DNA from: Muribaculaceae bacterium
Lineage (GTDB): Bacteria; Bacteroidota; Bacteroidia; Bacteroidales; Muribaculaceae
DNA: 64,000 bases
NCBI GenBank assembly: GCA_017391675.1
Contig: JAFOXR010000024.1
Location: 1-64,000 of the forward strand
Direction: 5' to 3'
A program made the translations under genes and the position numbers. Below, piece by piece: positions 36,352-44,900 of the stretch; positions within the stretch are counted from its first letter, which is position 1; each line of letters opens with the position of its first letter. The notes under the pieces were generated by a model. That model was not told the DNA's origin and did no database searches. It was given only the letters and a program-made list of their open reading frames with translations.

Positions 36352-36691
36352 AATAAATAGATATAAAAATTAATATTAGTATTATTCGTTAATTATATAA
36401 TCAGTCAATTACTAGATTATATGCAAATGTAATACAATTTTGACAAATTGTGTCATTATGTGGTAAAGAAAAAAATGATATTATACATTAATTAATATAT
36501 AGAGTGTCTGTATTGCCAATAATTTGCGAATTTCTGCCATATCGTCAGTGTCGTTGTCCTGGAATTGCAGATAATTTGTCATGAAAAATGCGCTAACAAC
36601 TTTTTGGCATAACATTTGTTTTTCCTATAACGAATGCGTGAAACAACGCAAAAATTAATTGAATATAAACAAATAAATACATAAAAGAAAA
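36352..36691. other. Gene-free divergent region between mce and dnaK
   Basis: 340 bp, very AT-rich, with no ORF or RNA gene I can support. It holds a minus-strand -7 element for mce (36424-36431), the inverted repeat TGACA-AATTG-TGTCA (36441-36455), and related half sites TGCCA-TATCG-TCA around 36536-36548. No CIRCE element (TTAGCACTC-N9-GAGTGCTAA) is present. A spaced variant TAACATTTG at 36610-36618 may belong to the dnaK promoter. Confidence 0.5.
36424..36431 (-). promoter_or_regulatory. -7 promoter element for the mce operon
   Basis: The minus strand reads TACATTTG (36431-36424), fitting TAnnTTTG, about 73 bp before ATG 36351. The inverted repeat at 36441-36455 lies between the -7 and -33 positions and could be an operator. 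Confidence 0.45.
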
Positions 36692-38611
36692 ATGGGAAAA
36701 ATCATTGGAATTGACTTAGGTACTACTAACTCATGTGTGTCAGTACTAGAAGGAAACGAACCTATCGTTATTCCTAACAGTGAAGGTCGTAACACAACTC
36801 CTTCAATCGTTGCTTTTGTAGATGGTGGCGAACGCAAAGTAGGTGATCCTGCTAAGCGTCAAGCTATCACAAACCCAACTCGTACAATCTTCTCTATCAA
36901 GAGATTTATGGGTGAAAATTTTGATCAGATTGCTAAAGAAATAGACCGTGTTCCTTATAAGGTGGTTCGCTCGGCAAACAATCAGCCCCGTGTAGAAATA
37001 GACGGACGCGAATACACTCCACAGGAAATCTCAGCAATGGTTCTTCAAAAGATGAAGAAGACTGCTGAAGATTATCTAGGACAATCGGTAACCGAAGCTG
37101 TTATCACAGTTCCTGCTTACTTTAACGACTCTCAGCGCCAAGCTACTAAAGAAGCAGGTGAAATTGCTGGTTTGACCGTTAAGCGTATTGTGAACGAACC
37201 AACAGCGGCTGCTCTTGCTTATGGTCTTGACAAGTCGCAAAGCGATAAGAAAATTGCAGTATTTGACCTTGGTGGCGGTACTTTCGATATCTCAATCCTT
37301 GAGCTAGGTGACGGTGTATTTGAAGTTAAGTCAACAAATGGTGATACTCACCTTGGGGGTGATGACTTCGACCACAAGATCATTGACTGGTTGGCAGATG
37401 AATTCATTAAAGACGAAGGTGTAGACTTGCGTCAGGATCCTATGGCATTGCAACGCTTGAAAGAAGCAGCTGAAAAGGCTAAGATTGAGTTGTCAAGCAC
37501 AACATCTAGCGAAATCAACTTGCCATATATCATGCCGGTAAATGGTATTCCAAAGCACTTGGTTCGCACACTTACTCGTGCTAAGTTCGAGCAACTTTGT
37601 GATGATTTAGTACAGGCTACAGTTGCACCATGTCAAAAGGCTCTTCAAGACGCAGGCCTGACTGCAAGCGAAATTGACGAAGTAATTCTAGTGGGTGGTT
37701 CTACTCGTATCCCAGCGGTACAGGAAAAGGTTCAGCAGATCTTTGGTAAGGCTCCATCAAAGGGCGTTAACCCTGATGAAGTAGTTGCTGTAGGTGCTGC
37801 AATTCAAGGTGGCGTGTTGAGCGGTGATGTTAAAGATGTGCTATTGCTTGATGTCGTTCCATTGTCAGTAGGTATCGAAACTCTTGGTAATGTGATGACT
37901 AAGCTTATCGAAGCAAACACAACTATTCCTACACGCAAGAGCGAGGTGTTCTCTACAGCAGTAGACAATCAGCCTTCGGTTGAAATCCATGTATTGCAAG
38001 GAGAAAGACCAATGGCTAAAGACGATAAGACACTAGGTAAGTTCCACCTAGACGGAATCGCTCCAGCTCCTCGTGGTGTACCTCAAATTGAAGTAACATT
38101 CGAAATCGATGCAAACGGTATCTTGAATGTATCGGCTAAGGATAAGGCTACAGGCAAGGAACAAAGTATCCGCATTGAGGCTTCTAGCGGATTGACCGAT
38201 GCTGAAATCCAACGAATGAAGGACGAAGCTGCTGCAAATGCTGCTGCCGATGCAAAGGAAAAGGAACGCATTGACAAGATCAACAAAGCAGACTCTATGA
38301 TTTTCCAAACAGAAAAGAGTTTGAAGGACCTAGGCGATAAGTTGCCTGCTGACAAAAAAGCTCCTATTGAAGATGCGTTAGCTAAGTTGAAAGATGCATA
38401 CAGCAAGCAGGATATCGAAGCTATTGATGCTGCAACTGCAGAGCTTGAGAATGTATTCCATGCGGCTTCACAGGAGATGTATAACGCACAGCAGCAGGCA
38501 GGTGCTCAAGGTGCAGGCTTTGATCCACAAGCAGGCGCACAAGGTGCAGGTCAACAACCAAAGAATGACGGTAAAGATGTGACAGATGTTCCATTCGAGG
38601 AAGTGAAGTAA
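36692..38611 (+). CDS. dnaK: Chaperone DnaK (Hsp70)
   Basis: 639 residues, standard DnaK. The nucleotide-binding domain shows [58 protein letters not shown] and [11 protein letters not shown]. The substrate-binding domain has [20 protein letters not shown] and [23 protein letters not shown] Gln/Gly/Ala-rich tail ends [11 protein letters not shown], the co-chaperone-contacting tail. It is alone, without grpE or dnaJ adjacent. No CIRCE operator is seen, consistent with a different heat-shock control. Confidence 0.99.
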   Translation: MGKIIGIDLGTTNSCVSVLEGNEPIVIPNSEGRNTTPSIVAFVDGGERKVGDPAKRQAITNPTRTIFSIKRFMGENFDQIAKEIDRVPYKVVRSANNQPRVEIDGREYTPQEISAMVLQKMKKTAEDYLGQSVTEAVITVPAYFNDSQRQATKEAGEIAGLTVKRIVNEPTAAALAYGLDKSQSDKKIAVFDLGGGTFDISILELGDGVFEVKSTNGDTHLGGDDFDHKIIDWLADEFIKDEGVDLRQDPMALQRLKEAAEKAKIELSSTTSSEINLPYIMPVNGIPKHLVRTLTRAKFEQLCDDLVQATVAPCQKALQDAGLTASEIDEVILVGGSTRIPAVQEKVQQIFGKAPSKGVNPDEVVAVGAAIQGGVLSGDVKDVLLLDVVPLSVGIETLGNVMTKLIEANTTIPTRKSEVFSTAVDNQPSVEIHVLQGERPMAKDDKTLGKFHLDGIAPAPRGVPQIEVTFEIDANGILNVSAKDKATGKEQSIRIEASSGLTDAEIQRMKDEAAANAAADAKEKERIDKINKADSMIFQTEKSLKDLGDKLPADKKAPIEDALAKLKDAYSKQDIEAIDAATAELENVFHAASQEMYNAQQQAGAQGAGFDPQAGAQGAGQQPKNDGKDVTDVPFEEVK

Positions 38612-38632
38612 ACATCTTAATTCTATAAATCG

Positions 38633-38666
38633 AAAATGGTGCGAAAAATATTCGCACCATTTTTTT
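38633..38666 (+). terminator. Terminator of dnaK
   Basis: A 13-bp perfect stem AAAATGGTGCGAA/TTCGCACCATTTT with a 5-nt loop leads into T7. The opposite side has only four A, so it may also act weakly for the convergent kinase gene. Confidence 0.9.
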
Positions 38667-38680
38667 ATGCAGTTTAAAAA

Positions 38681-40300
38681 CTATTTTATTGGCACTATGT
38701 TCATCTCATTCCAGTACTCGGCATTTCGATATTTCTCTACCGATTCAGCAGGTACATGAAGTGTGATTTGTGAGGGTTCCTTGTGAATGGGCGGAATGAC
38801 TTGCGGCTCAATAGCCAAATTGTATATGTCTTTTAAACTCGTGCACTCGAAGAAAAGATAATCACCTATGCTCTTTACATTCTGAGGAATTGTAATTTTT
38901 TCAAGTGAAGTGCAGTTGTAGAATACACCTCTTTCCAGTATTATGAGTGAAGACGGTAAAGTCACATCTTTCAGTTTGCCGCAATTCCCGAAAGCATCTA
39001 ATCCAATAATTGTAACACCCTCAGGAATAACTACTTTTTTGATTTGACTGCCAGAAATGAAACCCACAGGTATTTCGGTAAGAATTGGAGATATTTTAAG
39101 ATTGTAAACCTTGTTGCAGCCATGGAAGGCATATTCTGATATGTGAGTAACGGAATTGGGTATGCTTATTGTTGATAGACCTGTACAGCCAATGAATGCA
39201 TATTTCCCAATCGTTTCAATACCCTCGGGGATATGCACCGATTTAAGGTACTCTTTTCCTCTGAAAGCTTCATCTGCAATATGAGTAACACGATATAGTT
39301 CTCCGTTAATTTTAAGCTCGTTTTGTATATAAGCGTTAGGAGTAGAAGAAAAGCCTGCTACTTCACATAGCTTATGGTCATTGTCGACGATACGGTAGTA
39401 GATATGATTACTTTCTATGCTATAATCAACATGAGTGGGAATAATTTCAAAGCTGTCCCACCATGAATTGAATCTTTCCGTGTAGATAATAGAACGGAAT
39501 GCAAGAAATAAAACAATGCAAGAAATCGCTGAGACTAGAGCTATTTTAATTGAGTGTTTGCGGCGGTTTATAAGTCTTATAATGTCGTCGGTGTTCTGAT
39601 ATCGTTGCTTTCGCTGTTCTTTCAAGCACCGGATCATTATTTTGGCATAGACACTTGGCAGGTTTGAGTCAATATTCTTGGCTATGTATTCAATGATTTT
39701 CCCCACAGCATATATATCGGTGACTTCATCTAGCATTTCCCCTGATTTCTGCTCAGGAGCCGCATAGGCGAGTGTCGTTCCTACGGTAGTCGGGAAACTG
39801 TCGGTAAAACAGAAACCAAGATCTATGATTTTCAAGTCGTTGTTAATCTGTGAAATCATAATATTCTGTGGTTTCAAGTCGGAATGAACAATATGACTTT
39901 CATGTAAGCACTTCAATCCCGACAGTAATTGATTGAAGAATTTATCAAGGTTACTACGACTTTTAAAATAATCGTGATGTGATGCGATGAATTTATCCAG
40001 AGTTTCTCCCACAATGTTTTCCATTAATATGTAGCATTCCTGCTCATTGTCGGTTATCTCTATGTATTTAACTATATTCGGGTGATGAATGGAATGACCT
40101 GCTTCAAATTCTTTGCGATATAATGAGCGTAATAATGCATTGTCTTTGAATTCAGGTTTGAGTTGTTTCATGAAGTATTGTTTCCCGCCTATTTGTGCAA
40201 TGTAAAAGCACGACATGGAATTTTCGCCAAAGGGAATGAATTTCTCTATAGCCTTTGGTTGACTGCACTCGTTTTCTTGTATAAAGTCTGACACTTCCAT
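38681..40300 (-). CDS. Membrane Ser/Thr kinase with BspA-type leucine-rich-repeat ectodomain
   Basis: 539 residues. Residues about 15-245 are a Hanks-type kinase: ATP-binding Lys45 (FMKQL), helix-C Glu64 or Glu66, catalytic HSDLKPQN (139-146, Asp141), DLG in place of DFG (160-162) and APE (181-183). The Gly-rich loop is degenerate (FGENSMSCFYIA). One membrane span lies at about 251-274, after a basic stop-transfer stretch (RRKHSIK). The outer part has a short domain, then about six LRR_5/BspA repeats (330-510) with IGKYAFIGCTGLSTISIPNSV-like units. Kinase inside, LRR outside is inferred from the positive-inside rule. Probably a receptor kinase; the ligand and target are unknown. It follows the regulator-like gene by 33 bp. 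Confidence 0.88.
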   Translation of the reverse strand: MEVSDFIQENECSQPKAIEKFIPFGENSMSCFYIAQIGGKQYFMKQLKPEFKDNALLRSLYRKEFEAGHSIHHPNIVKYIEITDNEQECYILMENIVGETLDKFIASHHDYFKSRSNLDKFFNQLLSGLKCLHESHIVHSDLKPQNIMISQINNDLKIIDLGFCFTDSFPTTVGTTLAYAAPEQKSGEMLDEVTDIYAVGKIIEYIAKNIDSNLPSVYAKIMIRCLKEQRKQRYQNTDDIIRLINRRKHSIKIALVSAISCIVLFLAFRSIIYTERFNSWWDSFEIIPTHVDYSIESNHIYYRIVDNDHKLCEVAGFSSTPNAYIQNELKINGELYRVTHIADEAFRGKEYLKSVHIPEGIETIGKYAFIGCTGLSTISIPNSVTHISEYAFHGCNKVYNLKISPILTEIPVGFISGSQIKKVVIPEGVTIIGLDAFGNCGKLKDVTLPSSLIILERGVFYNCTSLEKITIPQNVKSIGDYLFFECTSLKDIYNLAIEPQVIPPIHKEPSQITLHVPAESVEKYRNAEYWNEMNIVPIK

Positions 40301-40333
40301 TGATAGCTAAATGATTAATATTCAGGTGGTTCG

Positions 40334-40930
40334 CTACCCCCCCCCTAAATTGCTGGGATTCACTTTAAAACGAATGCCATTGTTTCTTCCGCACACATAA
40401 TTTGTGGGAACTTTTCCTTCTCGATGCAATGAAAATAGAGTGAGAGGCTCGTTCTCAATAAAACCTTTACAATGAAAAGTGTCACCCACTTGCAATTTGC
40501 TGTTTATCGACTCCGTCACATGATACATATCCTGACCGAGGTATTTTATCACTACAGTTCTATTTGGCGACCACATAATTTTCACGCTGTCGCCTATATT
40601 AAGCTGACTGGTGTTTATGCTTTTGTTGTTAAGAAAATCGCTTTCGGTGCCAGGTGACTCGTCTATATTTTTGCAGAATGCATCATAGTCCTTATATCCA
40701 ACAAATAGCGCCAGTATATTCAGAGTGTATTCGCGAGGAATCTTGTTGCTCTCGTTGGGAATATATCCCCAAAAGCGTTTCAGTGTAGTAGGTGACACCC
40801 TTGCTCCCGTAATATCGGCAATGCGTATTGCCAGGAAGTCAAAATCTCTGGGCGTTGCTATTTTTCTGCATGCAGTCTTTTCCACTGCTTGTCTCAATTT
40901 GCTGTAATGTAGTCGAGTCTTATTTTCCAT
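40334..40930 (-). CDS. Putative regulator of a Bacteroidota-specific family, 3' end in a G9 tract
   Basis: 198 residues. The N-terminal part (about 8-88; LRQAVEKTACRKIATPRDFDFLAIRI, GARVSPTTLKRFWGYIPNE, REYTLNILALFVGYKDYDAFC) matches a helical module recurrent in Bacteroidales proteins of unknown function, with helix-turn-helix-like spacing. About 108-192 is strand-rich (NIGDSVKIMWSPNRTVVIKYLG, LQVGDTFHCKGF, YVCGRNNGIRFKV). DNA binding is a guess. The last codons are three Gly encoded by nine consecutive G on this strand (40345-40337), directly before TAG. It precedes the LRR kinase on the same strand, so the two form a likely unit. Confidence 0.72.
   Translation of the reverse strand: MENKTRLHYSKLRQAVEKTACRKIATPRDFDFLAIRIADITGARVSPTTLKRFWGYIPNESNKIPREYTLNILALFVGYKDYDAFCKNIDESPGTESDFLNNKSINTSQLNIGDSVKIMWSPNRTVVIKYLGQDMYHVTESINSKLQVGDTFHCKGFIENEPLTLFSLHREGKVPTNYVCGRNNGIRFKVNPSNLGGG
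40337..40345. repeat. C9/G9 homopolymer at the regulator gene's 3' end
   Basis: Nine C on the plus strand, unusual in this AT-rich DNA. Gain of one G would remove the TAG stop and extend the frame past the kinase start out of phase; loss of one G would add a few residues ending at TAA. It lies 37 bp before the kinase start codon. Confidence 0.9.
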
Positions 40931-40948
40931 TTAATTTCTATTTGAAAG

Positions 40949-40956
40949 CAAATTTA
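40949..40956 (-). promoter_or_regulatory. -7 promoter element for the regulator-kinase pair
   Basis: The minus strand reads TAAATTTG, fitting TAnnTTTG, 19 bp before ATG 40930. No clear -33 element. It is back to back with the element at 41054-41061. Confidence 0.5.
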
Positions 40957-41053
40957 ACTAATAAAAATCAAATATTCATAGATGTGAAAATATAAGTTGT
41001 GTATTGTTGCGAAAAGGACTAAAAAGGACCAGAATCCCCCCGAAATTAAACTC

Positions 41054-41061
41054 TACATTTG
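41054..41061 (+). promoter_or_regulatory. -7 promoter element for the unknown gene and BspA-like gene
   Basis: TACATTTG fits TAnnTTTG, 15 bp before ATG 41076, implying a very short leader. It supports ATG 41076 rather than an upstream TTG at 41004 as the start. Confidence 0.5.
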
Positions 41062-41075
41062 TAAAAAAAGTAAAC

Positions 41076-41936
41076 ATGCCTAATTTCTGTAAAGACTATT
41101 ATGATTATTGGGATTCATTCATTAATGAATGGAGATGTTTTACTTGCAGTAAACATCTTTTTCTCAAAAAAAGAAAATGGGATAAACTCATTTTCCCTAA
41201 TTTGACAAAATTTACTTATCCAGATTTTTATAATGCTCATAAAGGCAATGATACAATAGATTATTTGCCTGAGCCATGGTGGGGAAATGATGGTACGCAT
41301 CCGTTATCAGCAGTTGTAATCAATCTTAATCCTGGAGAGGGCGGAGATAGTCAGTTAAGAACAAATCTTCCAAGGTTCTCACGATACAGTAGATATGTGA
41401 GTCATAAAGTAGATGATTTTGTCAATAATAGAGAACTTAAGATATACCTGAATAATAAAAGTGTAAGAAGTACAACAGAATGGCTGTTGCTAAAGCGGGC
41501 ATTGCCTATATTTAGAGCATTTCCCGATATACCTTTTCAGTCGGTTGAAAATGTATTAGCCGTAGAGTTGTTGCCATGGCATTCTAGAAATTTTGGTGAT
41601 ACTGGCAAGTATTATGAGAACAATGTTTATGCTATTTATGAGAAATCAATCAAGTTTGCACTAGAAGCATCGGAACATGTAAGTTATCTTAAATTGCGTA
41701 ATATTGTTTTCGCTAGAGTACGATTGGAAGTGTTGACTGGAATTTTTAAAGATAAATATAAATATACTCCTAAAACATATCCTATTAATTCTAGTAAAAC
41801 TAATATTTTAATTTTCAAAATATTTGAGAATGGAAAAACCTATCACATTATAGCGAATAAGAGTTCGTATAATAATTTGCCTGCAAAAAAAGACTTGATA
41901 GATATAGTTACAAAAATTAATAACAATATAATTTAA
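41076..41936 (+). CDS. Uncharacterised protein upstream of the BspA-like gene
   Basis: 286 residues from ATG 41076 (MPNFCKDYYDYWDSF); a TTG 24 codons upstream is in frame but lies before the promoter element. I do not recognise the family. No signal peptide or membrane span; basic and aromatic-rich. Notable segments are VVINLNPGEGGDSQLR (about 92-107), STTEWLLLKRALPIFRAFP, and VLAVELLPWHSRNF (about 170-183). A hydrophobic strand ending in NPG and a later ELxPWHS motif suggest a catalytic alpha/beta fold, perhaps of the uracil-DNA-glycosylase type, but this is weak. The BspA-like gene begins 6 bp after its stop, so they should be co-transcribed. Confidence 0.65.
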   Translation: MPNFCKDYYDYWDSFINEWRCFTCSKHLFLKKRKWDKLIFPNLTKFTYPDFYNAHKGNDTIDYLPEPWWGNDGTHPLSAVVINLNPGEGGDSQLRTNLPRFSRYSRYVSHKVDDFVNNRELKIYLNNKSVRSTTEWLLLKRALPIFRAFPDIPFQSVENVLAVELLPWHSRNFGDTGKYYENNVYAIYEKSIKFALEASEHVSYLKLRNIVFARVRLEVLTGIFKDKYKYTPKTYPINSSKTNILIFKIFENGKTYHIIANKSSYNNLPAKKDLIDIVTKINNNII

Positions 41937-41942
41937 ATTATT

Positions 41943-44900
41943 ATGAAAAAAACATTATTAACATTATTGATGCTTTTATCGTCAATGGCGATATGGGCAA
42001 ACGACTATGGAATCCAACCGTTATGGACAATACCTGCTGATGCTACTACAGGTTATTGCTCAGTTCGTACAGTTAATGGTTATGGTGATGTTCTTTATGG
42101 AGTTAACAACAATGCCGGTACTATCGAAGAATGGGAGGATGGAATTTTGGTAGCAAGCTATGATGTTAACAAGTTCTGTACAGATAATAATCTAGGAGAA
42201 ACAATTTCAGGAGAGTTTGTTAACTATGTGCTTTGGACAGCCTTAATGATGGACGATGCAGGCAACTTATTGGTTAATGTAGGTATAAATAGCTCCGGTG
42301 GTAATGGTGCCTCTCCAAATAATTGTCAAAATTGGGTTCTTCTTCCAGCATCTGATCGGAACGCTATGAAGTATTTGCACATTGATGAATTCCAATCAGC
42401 AGATGTAACACTAGGTCGTGTTGATGTTCCTTCCAGAATAGTAGGTAACATTACTGATGGTGGAGCTTATTTGTACATTCCAGCTTCCGGTTCTACTCTA
42501 ATGCCAGTTATGTACATCGCTCTTGACGATGAAGGTAAGATCTATTATGATTCAGAATTATCTTGGACTTTGGAATCTTCTGCTGCATTCAACAATTCTA
42601 CAAATGTTGCTACTTTCCAAACTGTAGATGAAATCCTTGATGCTACTGACGAAGCTGCTGTAGCTGCAAAAACTTATGTGCGTTGGCGTTCAGGACAAAC
42701 TAACCCGTTCACTTGGAATGCTGAAATTTCTAAATTTGAAACGAACACAGCTGTTCCACAAGGTGGAAATTTCTCAGGAATGGATGTGTTCAAGATAGGT
42801 GATGTTGAATATATGGTACTTCCTATTAATAGTGCAACTACTGGCAATCGTTGTTCATCAATTGCTGTTTACAATCTTGCTGACGGCTCTGAGGTCGCTA
42901 GCTGGGATTCTCAATGTGCAGTAGACTATTATGTAGGTTCAGTTCAAGCACGCGTTAATGCTGACGGAGTCTCTGCTAACATCTATGTTGGTGGTCACAA
43001 GGACTGCTTCGGTATCTTGAAGTTTACTACGAAACAAACCGATGAAGTAACTCTTGTTGTTGATCATATTAGCTATGCGCTAAAGGGTTCAGATGCTGTA
43101 GTAATAGGGTGCGAAGAGAGTTGCTCGTCAATTGTGATACCCAATGCATTAGTTTATGATGGAGTTACTTATAATGTGACGAAAATAGCTAATGATGCAT
43201 TTAAGGATCAAATTAATATTACAAGTGTAACTTTGCCTAGTTCTATTAGATTAATAGGTGGTAATGCATTTAGCGGTTGTACTGCACTTACAAGGATTGA
43301 ATGTCAAGGTGCAACACCTGCTGTTTTGAGTGCTTCTGCATTTGATGCATATAATGCTATTGTTTATGTTCCTAAAGGCAGCAAGGAAGCATATAAGTCT
43401 GCTTCTGGTTGGTCTAATTTCGCTTATATCTATGAGCCTGGCGAGGGTGTTGTGGCAACAACAGAAGACGGTTTGGCGTTTATCACATTGTCGGATAGCG
43501 AAGTTGCAATTATAGCTAATGAAGATACTCCATATAGTGGAGATGTTGAAATTCCTAATGTGATTACTTACAATGATACTGAATACAGTGTCGCGAAAAT
43601 CCTGGGTTCTGCATTCAGCGGAAACGCTAATGTTACCAGTGTCAAGCTTCCTGAGGGTATAACTGAATTGGCTGATTCCCAGTTTAGTGGTTGTACTGGT
43701 TTAAAGCAAATAGTATTGCCTGATGCATTGAAGGCAATTGGTGCTGATGCCTTTGCTGGTACTGCACTAACTTCAATCGAGATCCCTGGTGGAGTTGAGC
43801 GCATTGCTGATGGTTTCTTGAAGGATTGCACAACATTAAAAACTGTCGTTCTAAAAACGGGTGTTAAGGTTATAGGTCACAATGCGTTCAGTGGCTGTTC
43901 TAGTCTTGAGAATATAACAATTCCAGAGAGTGTAACAGCAATTGGGGCAGGTGTTTTGAATAACTGTACTGCCTTGACTTCATTGATTATACCAGGAAGT
44001 GTAAATTACATAGATCCACAATTTTGCCAGAATTGTGAAAACTTAAAAGAAATAATATTATCTGATAGTAATAAGGAATTAGGAATTGGTTTATTTATGT
44101 CAGGTAATAGAATCGGAGAACAAGGAAATGATTTCGGTGGAGACCTAGTGTATATACCGGAACTTGATATAACTGTAGGTTTTGGTCCATGGGGCACTAC
44201 TGCAACATTGTTTGTTGGATGTCCCATAGAAATAATTTATATCGGAAGAGATATAAAAAGAGATTATTATGTAAATTCTTGTGCTTTTGATAAGACTGAT
44301 GCTGTAAAGAATGTAACAATTGCAGGAAATGCTACACAAGTGAGTGATTATATGTTTAGTGGTTGTGCTAATCTAACGGATTTAACATTTGGGGATAAGA
44401 TTAAGGCAATTGGTAGCAGTGCATTTAGCAGTTGTAATGGTTTAACTTCACTATCATTACCTAATGGATTGGAAACAATAGGTGGTTATGCTTTCTTTGA
44501 ATGTGCGAGCCTAAAAACAATTTCATTATCTAATGGAATTAAAAATATAGGTGAACAAGCATTCAATTCTTGTAAAGAATTGACAGGAAAACTGGTTATC
44601 CCTAGTAGTGTGGAGAAGATTGGAACACAAGCATTTTTGGGAGGAAATTTTACAGAATTAATAATAGAAGATAGTGATAAAACACTTAGTTGTGGTCATG
44701 AGGTTACGACATATACTAAGAATATTTATATAGGTCGCAATGTGGAATATGAACCTGGAAACACGCCATTTAAGGATTGGTATGGAGTAATAGAGTCTGT
44801 TGTTTTTGGAGACAAAGTAACGAAAATAGGCGATGGACTTCTTGGTGAATTTGGCAATTTAAGAGGTGTGCTTGAATTAAGTGAGAATATCGGATCAATA

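Noticed and set aside
36352..36691. CIRCE operator expected before dnaK
   Set aside because: No TTAGCACTC-N9-GAGTGCTAA or close variant is present.
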